This document shows, piece by piece, positions 7,093 through 13,941 of a stretch of DNA of 18,203 bases. A program made the translations under genes and the position numbers. The number at the start of each line of letters is the position of its first letter. The first letter of the stretch is position 1. The notes under the pieces were generated by a model that ran no database searches, was not told where the DNA came from, and was given only the letters and a program-made list of their open reading frames with translations. The stretch is from Methanomassiliicoccus sp. UBA6 (lineage in GTDB: Archaea > Thermoplasmatota > Thermoplasmata > Methanomassiliicoccales > Methanomassiliicoccaceae). Where the stretch lies: NCBI GenBank assembly GCA_002508545.1, contig DAVH01000012.1:47722-65924 (forward strand), in the 5' to 3' direction.

Positions 7093-7357
7093 ACAGTACT
7101 AATTTCCACCAGCGCGACAGCCAGTGGTTATTCTTCCGATTAGTTATCTTTGGTTTAGGGAAATCTCGCTCCGGGTCATCGCGTCTCGAGACTTCGGCTA
7201 TAGGTCGCCTCCATGCTGAGAGAATTCTCTTTGATTATGGCGATGCATTTTCCGTCCTGTACCCAGCTCTCGGGACGTTTCGACCGCATTCGAGATCACT
7301 TCCCGCGTCCAGCGGTCAATGGCCGCCCCGGCGTTTCGGCCACCTCCCCCCAAATGA

Positions 7358-7366
7358 TTTCATAAT
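7358..7366 (+). promoter_or_regulatory. possible TATA box of the GyrI-like gene
   Basis: TTTCATAAT lies about 22 bases before ATG 7384 and about 31 before the in-frame ATG 7393, compatible with a leaderless or nearly leaderless transcript. The match to a TATA consensus is only fair. Confidence 0.4.
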
Positions 7367-7383
7367 CCGAGAGAGATACAATC

Positions 7384-7845
7384 ATGATATTCATGACGGA
7401 GGTCAAGGTGATGATGACGATGCCTCAACCGGCCATCGCCATCCGGGAGAGGGTTAAGACGGGGGACATACCACAGGCGTTCGGGCGCATGTTCCAGGAG
7501 CTCATGCCGGTGCTCGAGAAGGAGGTCCGCTGCGTCGGGCCACCGTTCGCGTACTACCACTCGTGGTCGGACGACGAGACCGACATGGAGGTCGGCTTCC
7601 CCATCGCCGGGGAGGGCGTGACCAAGGGGCGCATCAGGCCGTTCCAGCTGCCCGCGGTACAGGCGGCGACGACCGTGCACGTCGGCCCGTACGACAAGCT
7701 GATGGAATCGTACACCGCGCTCATGGAGTGGATGAAGGCCAACGGCAAGAAGCCGGCGAGCTACATGTGGGAGGAGTACCTCAACAGCCCGGAGGACACG
7801 CCGCCGGAGAAGCTGGAGACCCGGCTCATTTGGCCGATCGAGTGA
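7384..7845 (+). CDS. GyrI-like / AraC effector-binding domain protein
   Basis: The 153-residue product is a stand-alone GyrI-like domain, the ligand-binding fold found at the C terminus of AraC- and MerR-type regulators and in SbmC/GyrI. Segments typical of the fold are the opening MPQPAIAIRERVKTGDIPQA, PFAYYHSW, DMEVGFPI, TVHVGPYDKLMESYTALMEW and the closing EEYLNSPEDTPPEKLETRL. There is no DNA-binding domain, so it may bind or sequester a small hydrophobic molecule, or hydrolyse one as reported for some relatives; which is not visible. Two in-frame starts exist, 7384 and 7393, and the fold begins just after the second. A hairpin followed by a T-rich run ends the gene. It is followed by pirin and peroxiredoxin, which hints at stress handling, though each has its own promoter. 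Confidence 0.82.
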   Translation: MIFMTEVKVMMTMPQPAIAIRERVKTGDIPQAFGRMFQELMPVLEKEVRCVGPPFAYYHSWSDDETDMEVGFPIAGEGVTKGRIRPFQLPAVQAATTVHVGPYDKLMESYTALMEWMKANGKKPASYMWEEYLNSPEDTPPEKLETRLIWPIE

Positions 7846-7856
7846 TCTCGAACCGG

Positions 7857-7899
7857 CCTTGGCCCGAGCACCCCGGCCAAGGTCGTTCTCTTTTCTTGC
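7857..7899 (+). terminator. hairpin plus T-rich terminator after the GyrI-like gene
   Basis: CCTTGGCC (7857-7864) and GGCCAAGG (7875-7882) form a perfect 8-bp stem with a 10-base loop, followed by the T-rich run TCGTTCTCTTTTCTTG. It begins 12 bases after the stop. Archaeal termination depends mainly on the T-rich tract; the stem is a bonus. Confidence 0.6.
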
Positions 7900-7902
7900 T
7901 CA

Positions 7903-7913
7903 TTTAATATATC
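7903..7913 (+). promoter_or_regulatory. TATA box of the pirin gene
   Basis: TTTAATATATC is centred about 26 bases before ATG 7935, which predicts a transcript starting on or within a base or two of the start codon. No Shine-Dalgarno precedes the ATG, consistent with a leaderless mRNA. Confidence 0.65.
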
Positions 7914-7934
7914 AGTTCCTGGCCTATCTCGTTC

Positions 7935-8792
7935 ATGCGCGAGATCACGGAGAACTTGAGAGCGGTGCGCATGGTCCGCCGGGCCACGCCCACGGTCGAG
8001 GGCGCCGGGGTCAAACTGGTGCGAGCGTTCCACGCCAACGAGCTGCCGGACCTGGACCCGTTCCTGATGCTTGACGACTTCCACTCCGACGATCCCTCCG
8101 ACTACCAGGCAGGGTTCCCCTCCCATCCCCACAGGGGGATGGAGACCGTCACCTACATGATCAAGGGATCGGCGGACCACCAGGACAGCATGGGCAACCG
8201 GGGGACCATCGGTCCGGGCGAGGTGCAGTGGATGACCGCGGGGAGCGGCATCATCCACGGCGAGATGCCCCGCGGGGACGACGGGATGCAGGGCTTCCAG
8301 CTGTGGATCAATCTTCCCCGGGCGAGCAAGATGATGCCGCCGCGGTACCGGGACATCCGCCGGGACATGATCCCGGCGGTCAGGCCTTCCGACCAGGTCG
8401 AGGTCAGGGTCATCGCCGGCACCTTCGAGGGCGTCGAGGGCCCGGTGAAGGAGCTCGTCGTCCCGGTCGAGTACCTGGACGTGCGGATCGAGCCGGGGGG
8501 CGAGTTCGAGCACTCGATCCCCAGGAACCGCTCGACCTTCGCCTACGTTTTCGACGGCCTCGGCACGTTCGGCGAGGGAACGGCCGCGGCCGGTCCGGAG
8601 AGCCTCGTGGTCTTCGGGGACGGTGAGCGGGTGAGGATCAGAGCATCGGAGCGCGGTGTCCGCTTCCTCCTCGTGTCCGGCGAGCCGGTCCGCGAGCCCA
8701 TCGCCTGGAGAGGCCCGGTGGTCATGAACACCGAGGCCGAGCTCAGGCAGGCGTTCGAGGAGCTGCGGGCGGGGACGTTCGTGAAAGGCTGA
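7935..8792 (+). CDS. pirin family protein
   Basis: The 285-residue product is a bicupin of the pirin family. The N-terminal cupin holds the metal site: FPSHPHRGMETVTYM (His64, His66) and AGSGIIHGEMP (His108, Glu110). All four ligands of the iron site in human pirin and E. coli YhhW are present. The segment DSMGNRGTIGPGEVQWMTAG is a family signature, and the C-terminal cupin shows VSGEPVREPIAWRGPVVMNT. Some family members are quercetin 2,3-dioxygenases; no substrate is known for archaeal ones, so only the family is assigned. ATG 7935 fits a leaderless transcript from the TATA box at 7903. The peroxiredoxin gene starts 53 bases downstream with its own TATA box. Confidence 0.95.
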   Translation: MREITENLRAVRMVRRATPTVEGAGVKLVRAFHANELPDLDPFLMLDDFHSDDPSDYQAGFPSHPHRGMETVTYMIKGSADHQDSMGNRGTIGPGEVQWMTAGSGIIHGEMPRGDDGMQGFQLWINLPRASKMMPPRYRDIRRDMIPAVRPSDQVEVRVIAGTFEGVEGPVKELVVPVEYLDVRIEPGGEFEHSIPRNRSTFAYVFDGLGTFGEGTAAAGPESLVVFGDGERVRIRASERGVRFLLVSGEPVREPIAWRGPVVMNTEAELRQAFEELRAGTFVKG

Positions 8793-8806
8793 CGCTTCCG
8801 GTGCCA

Positions 8807-8815
8807 CATTTATCT
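8807..8815 (+). promoter_or_regulatory. TATA box of the peroxiredoxin gene
   Basis: CATTTATCT, centred about 35 bases before ATG 8846, predicts a leader near 9 bases. It lies inside the in-frame upstream extension that begins at 8801, which argues against that earlier start. Confidence 0.5.
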
Positions 8816-8845
8816 CCCGGGCGGTGCGTCTTTACACCGATCACA

Positions 8846-9328
8846 ATGTCGAAGAACCTCAAGGTCGGGGCGGTCGCTCCGCTGTTCTCCCTGCTGGACC
8901 AGGACGGCAAGGAGGTCGACATCGGGAAGCTGGTGGGCAAGAAGGCGCTGGTGGTGTACTTCTACCCCAAGGACTTCACCACCGGGTGCACAATGGAGGC
9001 CCACGAGTTCCGGGAGATGCACGAGGAGTTCCAGAAGAACGGCGCGGAGGTCATCGGGATCTCGTCCGACGACGTCGCATCGCACAAGCGGTTCGCCGAG
9101 GAGCACCAGCTGCCGTTCACGCTCCTGAGCGACCCGGACAACAGGGTGCGGGACATGTACGGAGCTTGGGGAACGGCGGGCACCCCCGGACGGGTCACCT
9201 ACCTGATTGACCGGCAGGGCGTGATCAGGATGGTGTTCTCCTCCCAGGTCCAGCCGAGGAAGCACATCTCGGAGGCGCTGAGGGTGCTGGAGGAGATCAA
9301 CAAGCAGCCCGTCCTATCCGGGCAGTGA
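8846..9328 (+). CDS. bcp: peroxiredoxin, Bcp/PrxQ type, single cysteine
   Basis: This is a thiol peroxidase that reduces hydrogen peroxide and organic hydroperoxides in the cytoplasm. The 160-residue product shows VGAVAPLFSLLDQDGKEVDI, the active-site run YFYPKDFTTGCTMEAHEFR with peroxidatic Cys48, and TPGRVTYLIDRQGVI. It is the only cysteine in the protein: the residue five positions after Cys48, cysteine in classical two-cysteine Bcp, is histidine, so it must work by a 1-Cys mechanism with an outside thiol. The usual TPGC reads TTGC. ATG 8846 is preferred over an upstream in-frame start at 8801 because the TATA box lies between them and the family N terminus begins here. It is convergent with the channel gene at 9482. 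Confidence 0.94.
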   Translation: MSKNLKVGAVAPLFSLLDQDGKEVDIGKLVGKKALVVYFYPKDFTTGCTMEAHEFREMHEEFQKNGAEVIGISSDDVASHKRFAEEHQLPFTLLSDPDNRVRDMYGAWGTAGTPGRVTYLIDRQGVIRMVFSSQVQPRKHISEALRVLEEINKQPVLSGQ

Positions 9329-9481
9329 GCGGGGCTCGGTGCCCACCTCCCCCCTGATGGCCGAGCATCATACGGGATGACGCGCCCGCACCGCCCGAAC
9401 GTCCATCGACCGATTGTACGCTCCAGCTCAGATCACGGGGTGTGTCCGAAGCTACGTGTCCGCGGTGCCAGGTGTCGGGCC

Positions 9482-10222
9482 TCAGGTCCTCCCGTTGATC
9501 GGCGGCAGCTTGATGAACGATGGCTTTGTGCAGTCGTACGGGTCGCACTTGTCCTGCACCCGGCTGGGGAAGATGTAGCAGAACGTCAACGCCGCCGCCA
9601 GGGCTCCCAGGATCTCGGCAACGATGAAGAAGGCCCCGCTCTCCGGGGCGATCCCGCAGATGGCGTAGGTGAACATCCGGTTAAAGGTCACCATGGGATT
9701 GGCGAACATCGTGCTGGAAGTGGTCACCAGGAGGCCGCCGACCAGGAAGGCCACCGCCAGCGAGGTCTTGTTGGAGCCGCCTCGGACGCAGCCGATGATG
9801 ACGCCCACGAGCATAAAGGTGCCCACGAACTCGGCGAAGAAGGTGCCCGGGGTCTTCACCGTGTCGGAGATCGTCAGCAGCATGCCCATGGTGTCGTAGA
9901 ACATCAGGTGAGCGGTGAGCAGACCGATGAACCCGCCGGCGAACTGGGCGGCGATGTAGTACCCGGCCACGCGGGGTCGGATGTCCTTGGAGGCCAGGAG
10001 CGCGACGGTCACCGCGGGGTTGAAGTGGGCGCCGGAGATGGACGCGAAGGTCTCGATGAGCGCGAAGAGCACGAGGGCGACGGCGAAGGCGTTGATGAGC
10101 CCTGAAAGGGCCATGTCCCCGCCGAGCACATTGAACGGCAGTATCGTGGAAGCTATTGCCACCACGACCAGGAACAGGGACCCGATGAACTCGGCCAGAA
10201 GATTCTGCTTCAGCGTAGGCAT
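9482..10222 (-). CDS. aquaporin (MIP) family channel with altered second NPA motif
   Basis: The 246-residue product has the six-helix, two-half-helix plan of the MIP channels: hydrophobic segments near 8-30, 40-60, 86-107, 127-148, 155-172 and 194-218. The first pore motif is intact (AHFNPAVTVA, Asn68-Pro69-Ala70). The second reads ANPMVTFNRMF (Asn175-Pro176-Met177), with valine where the selectivity-filter arginine normally follows. Related MIP proteins with NPAVT in the second half occur in bacteria, some beside arsenic genes, so transport of a small neutral solute rather than pure water is plausible; the substrate is unknown. Four cysteines lie in the last 35 residues or near them, two in the tail motif KCDPYDC. 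ATG 10222 is chosen because the TATA box (10257-10268) lies within the longer TTG-started frame that begins at 10282. Confidence 0.9.
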   Translation of the reverse strand: MPTLKQNLLAEFIGSLFLVVVAIASTILPFNVLGGDMALSGLINAFAVALVLFALIETFASISGAHFNPAVTVALLASKDIRPRVAGYYIAAQFAGGFIGLLTAHLMFYDTMGMLLTISDTVKTPGTFFAEFVGTFMLVGVIIGCVRGGSNKTSLAVAFLVGGLLVTTSSTMFANPMVTFNRMFTYAICGIAPESGAFFIVAEILGALAAALTFCYIFPSRVQDKCDPYDCTKPSFIKLPPINGRT

Positions 10223-10256
10223 GTGGTAGTACCTTCGCCGGCGAATTGGCGTGGGA

Positions 10257-10268
10257 TTATTAATTATA
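10257..10268 (-). promoter_or_regulatory. TATA box of the MIP channel gene
   Basis: The minus strand reads CTATAATTAATA, predicting a transcript start near 10237 and a leader of about 15 bases before ATG 10222. The surrounding 40 bases are strikingly AT-rich for this genome. Confidence 0.6.
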
Positions 10269-10275
10269 GATTCAT

Positions 10276-10293
10276 CGCTCAAATATTTGAGCG
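10276..10293. promoter_or_regulatory. perfect 18-bp palindrome between pepF and the channel gene
   Basis: CGCTCAAATATTTGAGCG is a perfect inverted repeat. It starts 11 bases past the pepF stop and ends just upstream of the channel TATA box. It could be an operator for the channel gene, or in RNA a hairpin at the 3' end of the pepF transcript. No T-run follows it on the minus strand, so the operator reading is slightly favoured. Confidence 0.55.
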
Positions 10294-10304
10294 CACGGCA
10301 GTTC

Positions 10305-12077
10305 TTACTTAAGCCGCTCTAGCTCCTCGAGGTACTCCTCCGCCTGATCGATCCCCTTCTGCCAGAACTCCTCCTGCCCGATGTCGAACCCCAGCTCCGC
10401 GGCCAGCTGGAACGCCGAGCGGCTGGAGCCTGCGGACAGCAGGGCCTTGAGGCGGGGGACGAACGACGCGCCCTGCTCGCGGTACAGGCGGAACAGGGCG
10501 AACACGAACAGCTGCGCGAACACGTACGGATACTCGTAGAAGCGGATGCCGGCGAAGTAGTGGTGGGGGAACCGCGCCCAGTCCCAGCGGGTCTCCGGCA
10601 GGTACTCGATGTCGCCGTACAGCGAGCGCTGCGCGGCCATCCACATCTCCGAGATCGCGTCCGCGTCAAGGAACCGGCCCTCGCCGACCGCCCGGGCCAC
10701 GTCCATCTCGAAGAAGTACCGGAAGCCCTCCTGGTAGACCGTCTGCACGAAGCTGTTCATCACCTTGACCAGCACCGCGCGCTTCTCCTCGGCCGAGGCC
10801 GCCTCGGCCATCAGCCTCTCCGTCAGCAGAAGTTCCCCGAACATGCTGCCGCACTCGGCCACGCACAGGCTGACCGCGCAGTTGCTGGGGTTCTGCTCCC
10901 TGGTATAGAGGTAGGCGTGCACCGCGTGCCCCAGCTCGTGGGCGAGGGTGTATACGTCGTTGACCTGGCGGTTGTAGCTGGAAAGGATGAACGCCGAGCG
11001 TCCGCCTACCCAGGTGTCACAGAACGCCCCGGTCCTCTTCCCCCTGCGGACCTCCCCGTCCAGACGGCGCCGGTCGAACATGTCCTTCACCCACTCCCCG
11101 AACTGCGCATCGAAGTCGCCGTAAACCGATATCATCAGTTCCCGTGCTTCCTCCCACGAGCGCTCCCTGTCCGCGGTGCCGGGCAGGGGCGCCCGGAGGT
11201 CCCAGTTCCCCAGCCTCTCCAGGCCAAGCAGCTTGGCCTTGACCCCGAAGTACCGATGGCACAGCGGGGCGTTCTTCCTCACCACCTCCATGAGGGCGGT
11301 GATTGTCCTCTCGTCCACGTCGTTGGCGATGAGGCTGGAGGTGAGCGGCGAGGGATAGGAGCGCAGCCGGCACATCTCCAGGTGGTCCATCCATATGGCG
11401 CTGAGGGCGTCGGCCCACAGCAGCCTGTCGGCGCCGAGGGTGGCGCCCATGGACTCGTAGGCCGCCCGCCTGACCGCCCGGTCCGGATCGTAGATGAAGG
11501 GGACCATCTCCCCTATGGAGAGGACCTTCTCCTCCCCTTTAACGGTGATGCGGAACTGGCGGGAGCTGAGCCACTTGCTCTGCAGCTTCGACCATGCCGA
11601 TATCCCGGTGCGGTCCTTGGCCGAGACCAGCCTCTCCTCCGATTCGGAAAGCAGGTGGGGGGCGATGCGCTGGTAGCGCTCCAGGTAGTGGCGGTACTCC
11701 CCGACAGAGGGGTCCTCGATCAGCTCCGGGCGGGAGGCGAGCAGTCGGCCCAGCTCCACCGCCAGGAACGCGGTGAGCTGGTCGGCCTCGGTCGCCGCCT
11801 TGGAGCTTGCGTGGTTGAGGGCACTGGCCACTGGGTCGCTCTGGTCGGCCGAGAACGCGAGCGAGCAGTAGGTCATCACGCCCTCGTACCTCAGGAAGAG
11901 GTCGTCCTTGGCCTTCAGCATCTCCGCCAGCCCGGCGGGTCCCAGGCCCTCTATCTTCCCGCGGTACGCGTCGGCGAACTTGCCATGGTCCGCGACCATC
12001 GTCGCCAGCTCTTCCTTGATCCGCTCCGGGTCCGTGCTCTCCACCAGCACCGACAGGTCCCACTTCATCTCGGTCAT
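10305..12077 (-). CDS. pepF: oligoendopeptidase F (M3 family zinc peptidase)
   Basis: This is a cytoplasmic metallopeptidase that cleaves short peptides. The 590-residue product has the M3 zinc site HELGHAVHAYLYT (HExxH at residues 380-384), with the third ligand expected in the AECGSMFGE segment about 25 residues later. Further PepF-like segments are SYNRQVNDVYTLAHELGH, YQEGFRYFFEMDVAR and HYFAGIRFYEYPYVFAQLF near the end. The long N-terminal helical half (residues 1-200) matches the family. An in-frame start at 12176 exists, but the TATA box at 12107-12116 lies inside that extension, so ATG 12077 (leader near 9 bases) is chosen; ATG 12068 is also possible. The N terminus has no signal peptide. 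The gene lies upstream of the MIP channel on the same strand, with 82 bases and a separate promoter between them. Confidence 0.95.
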   Translation of the reverse strand: MTEMKWDLSVLVESTDPERIKEELATMVADHGKFADAYRGKIEGLGPAGLAEMLKAKDDLFLRYEGVMTYCSLAFSADQSDPVASALNHASSKAATEADQLTAFLAVELGRLLASRPELIEDPSVGEYRHYLERYQRIAPHLLSESEERLVSAKDRTGISAWSKLQSKWLSSRQFRITVKGEEKVLSIGEMVPFIYDPDRAVRRAAYESMGATLGADRLLWADALSAIWMDHLEMCRLRSYPSPLTSSLIANDVDERTITALMEVVRKNAPLCHRYFGVKAKLLGLERLGNWDLRAPLPGTADRERSWEEARELMISVYGDFDAQFGEWVKDMFDRRRLDGEVRRGKRTGAFCDTWVGGRSAFILSSYNRQVNDVYTLAHELGHAVHAYLYTREQNPSNCAVSLCVAECGSMFGELLLTERLMAEAASAEEKRAVLVKVMNSFVQTVYQEGFRYFFEMDVARAVGEGRFLDADAISEMWMAAQRSLYGDIEYLPETRWDWARFPHHYFAGIRFYEYPYVFAQLFVFALFRLYREQGASFVPRLKALLSAGSSRSAFQLAAELGFDIGQEEFWQKGIDQAEEYLEELERLK

Positions 12078-12106
12078 CTCTCTCGACCGAGTGGATAGCG
12101 CGGCGC

Positions 12107-12116
12107 GATAATATAC
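12107..12116 (-). promoter_or_regulatory. TATA box of pepF
   Basis: The minus strand reads GTATATTATC, centred about 35 bases before ATG 12077. The predicted start near 12086 leaves a leader of about 9 bases and rules out translation from the upstream in-frame ATG at 12176. Confidence 0.6.
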
Positions 12117-12252
12117 CTGGTCATTGGCCGCTGTCCGTCGTGCGCGCGGACGTCCTCGACGTGACGTTCCTTCCACCTCACGGACAACCTGTTATCGCTG
12201 ATGATTCCGATTACCATATGGTTATGAACCGACCCGGCATCGTCGACGTTAT

Positions 12253-12333
12253 ATGAGCAATATCACCATCCCCCTGGACAGGGATGATGTGACGCCAATG
12301 ATCGAGCCGACGCCGGTCAAGGGAGGCCTCTGA
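12253..12333 (+). CDS. possible 26-residue peptide upstream of the 119-residue protein
   Basis: ATG 12253 opens a 26-codon frame, MSNITIPLDRDDVTPMIEPT followed by PVKGGL, ending with TGA one base before the next gene's ATG. The tight junction, with the downstream ribosome-binding site GGGAGG (12321-12326) inside the small frame, looks like translational coupling. Against it, TTATATGA at 12250-12257 resembles a TATA box and overlaps the putative start codon. In that case the real transcript begins near 12278 and this peptide is not made. No similarity is recognised. Confidence 0.3.
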   Translation: MSNITIPLDRDDVTPMIEPTPVKGGL

Positions 12334-12334
12334 C

Positions 12335-12694
12335 ATGGGCCTGTTCTCCAGCGTCAGCGAGAGCGTGGTGTCAGGGATACTCTGCAGCTACCTTCAGAAG
12401 TACTCCGGGCCGCAGTGCAGAAACCTGCGCGCGGCCATCGTGAACAACGTCGACCTGTACCGCCTGTGGGCCGAGAACGCCGCCCGCGAGGGGGTCCGGG
12501 GGCCGCGGGAGGTCCGGCAGTGGACCAGGATGTTCCCCAAGGTGCAGCGCATGATGACGCCCCAGAACGTCAAGAGGTGGCTGCGCGAGCAGGGCCTCGA
12601 TGACATCGCCGCCGAGGTCGAAAGGACCGAAGGCGGAGAGGCCTGGCTGGCCTGGCAGGTCGAGCGCTTCCGCACCGGCCTCTGGGGCACGTGA
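12335..12694 (+). CDS. hypothetical protein, 119 residues
   Basis: I do not recognise this protein. It is small, soluble-looking, mainly helical by eye, and rich in arginine and tryptophan (five Trp). There are two cysteines (Cys17 and Cys28) but no CxxC. The middle, PREVRQWTRMFPKVQRMMTP followed by QNVKRWLREQGLDDIA, has the look of a short helical DNA- or protein-binding module, but no known helix-turn-helix consensus fits well. ATG 12335 has a clear Shine-Dalgarno GGGAGG at eight bases. GC-rich third positions like those of its neighbours support real coding. It is divergent from pepF and convergent with citrate synthase, so context does not suggest a job. Confidence 0.7.
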   Translation: MGLFSSVSESVVSGILCSYLQKYSGPQCRNLRAAIVNNVDLYRLWAENAAREGVRGPREVRQWTRMFPKVQRMMTPQNVKRWLREQGLDDIAAEVERTEGGEAWLAWQVERFRTGLWGT

Positions 12695-12696
12695 AA

Positions 12697-12719
12697 CCCT
12701 TTCTTCTTTCTTACTTTCC
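12697..12719 (+). terminator. pyrimidine-rich T-tract terminator
   Basis: Three bases after the stop of the 119-residue gene a 23-base pyrimidine-rich run (CCCTTTCTTC, then TTTCTTACTTTCC) occurs in otherwise GC-rich DNA. Clustered T-tracts without a stem are the usual archaeal termination signal. Confidence 0.4.
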
Positions 12720-12741
12720 GACCAGCTGGGTCATCCGGACC

Positions 12742-13941
12742 TCATCTTTCCTCGATCGGCACGTACTTGCGCTCGGGCGGCCCGGCGTATTTGCTCTCCG
12801 GCCGGTACAGGGCGGGCTTGACCGGGGGATGGGGGAACTTTTCCTCGAGAATGTGGGCGCACCATCCGGCCGAGCGGGACATCGCGAAGACCGCGGGGAA
12901 GAACTCGTGGTGGATGCCCATGGCGTGGTACACCGAGGCGCTGTAAAGGTCAACGTTGGGGTAGATGTCCTTCCCCTTCTTCTTCCTGAAAACATCCTGG
13001 GTGGCCAGGGCCATTCTCTCGGTCATCTCGTACCAGCGATACTCAGGGTGGTCCTTGACCACCGACTGGGCCATGTTCTGCAGGATCCGGGCGCGGGGAT
13101 CGATGGTCTTGTAGACCGCGTGCCCCATGCCCGAGACCCTCTTCCCTCGCTTGAACTGGTCCTCCACCCAGGCTTCCACCCGCTCCGGGTCCTTGGTGTC
13201 CAGCAGGTTCCTCATCACCTGGGCGTTGGCGCCCCCGTGCAAGGGCCCGGAGAGCGCCCCGATGCCCGCGGCCAGGGATGCGTACATGTCCGCTCCGGTG
13301 GAGGCGACCACCCTCGAGGTGAAGGTGGAAGCGTTGAAGGTGTGCTCCGCGTGCAGTATCATGGACACGTCCATGAACCGGGCGGTGGCCTCGGCCGGCT
13401 TGCGGCCCCGGATCATGTAGAGGAAATTGGCGGCGTGGGGGAGCGACTCGTCCGGCTCCACCGGGCCCTGGTTGTTCTTCAGCCTCTTCCACGCGGCGAT
13501 GATCGTGGGCATGAGGCCGATGGCCCGAATGGCCTTCCTCTGGTTGGCCTCCATCGACTCGTCGTAGATGTCCGGGTCGTAGCCGGCCAGCAGGGAGACC
13601 CCGGCCTGCAGGATGGCCATCGGCGGGGTGTTGAGGGGCAGCATGTCCAGCGAGGCGATGAAGGCGCTGGGAAGCTTCCGGTGGGAAGCAAGGTCGCGAG
13701 AGAAAGCGGAGAGCTGATCGGCGGTGGGAAGGGCCCCGTGAATGAGGAGGTAGGCGGTCTCCTCGAAAGTGGATTCCCTGGCCAGGTCCTCGATGTTGTA
13801 TCCCCGGTAGGCCAGCTTGCCCTCGTCCCCATTGACCATGCTGATATGGGTGGTGGCGGCAACGATCCCCCTGAGGCCCTTGTTCTCGGTTCTTTCACTC
13901 CCCCGAACTGATTCGTGGGATCTCGAGGTTGCCCTCGTCAA
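12742..13941 (-). CDS. gltA: citrate synthase
   Basis: The enzyme condenses oxaloacetate with acetyl-CoA to citrate. The 399-residue product is of the short archaeal/Gram-positive type. Catalytic residues are visible: His235 in GPLHGGANAQV, His274 in GMGHAVYKTIDPRA and Asp331 in NVDLYSASVYH. The oxaloacetate-contacting region HAEHTFNASTF (His200) and RSAGWCAHILEE are present. A 2-methylcitrate synthase, a close relative, cannot be excluded by motifs. No prp genes are nearby. The start is TTG 13941, backed by strong Shine-Dalgarno GGGGAGG (13949-13955) at seven bases. No ATG, GTG or TTG occurs in frame between it and the first conserved segment, KGLRGIVAATT. In a methanogen the likely role is biosynthetic, feeding 2-oxoglutarate and glutamate. 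It stands alone, with a 438-base gap upstream. Confidence 0.95.
   Translation of the reverse strand: MTRATSRSHESVRGSERTENKGLRGIVAATTHISMVNGDEGKLAYRGYNIEDLARESTFEETAYLLIHGALPTADQLSAFSRDLASHRKLPSAFIASLDMLPLNTPPMAILQAGVSLLAGYDPDIYDESMEANQRKAIRAIGLMPTIIAAWKRLKNNQGPVEPDESLPHAANFLYMIRGRKPAEATARFMDVSMILHAEHTFNASTFTSRVVASTGADMYASLAAGIGALSGPLHGGANAQVMRNLLDTKDPERVEAWVEDQFKRGKRVSGMGHAVYKTIDPRARILQNMAQSVVKDHPEYRWYEMTERMALATQDVFRKKKGKDIYPNVDLYSASVYHAMGIHHEFFPAVFAMSRSAGWCAHILEEKFPHPPVKPALYRPESKYAGPPERKYVPIEER

Larger units (their letters stand above)
7039..7383. other. 345-bp intergenic region between divergent rps6e and GyrI-like genes
   Basis: The right-hand part of the rps6e promoter lies at 7040-7095 and the promoter of the GyrI-like gene near 7358-7366. 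Between them I see no convincing reading frame, no tRNA and no recognised riboswitch. The only regular structures are short palindromes: GTCTCGAGAC around 7184-7193 and AGAGAATTCTCT at 7219-7230. Base composition is mixed and less GC-rich than the genes around it. Confidence 0.6.

Noticed and set aside
10223..10282. 20-residue TTG-started extension of the MIP channel
   Set aside because: The channel's TATA box lies inside the extension. ATG 10222 directly precedes the first membrane helix.
10560..12098. Plus-strand open frame of 512 codons antisense to pepF
   Set aside because: Long antisense frames are routine in GC-rich DNA. The composition is rich in His, Pro, Arg and Val with no motif, and the opposite strand encodes a clear M3 peptidase.
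12078..12176. 33-residue Arg-rich N-terminal extension of oligoendopeptidase F
   Set aside because: The pepF TATA box (12107-12116) lies inside it, so the transcript would start downstream of that ATG.
12691..13911. Plus-strand open frame of 406 codons antisense to citrate synthase
   Set aside because: It is a shadow of citrate synthase with low-complexity composition and no recognisable domain.
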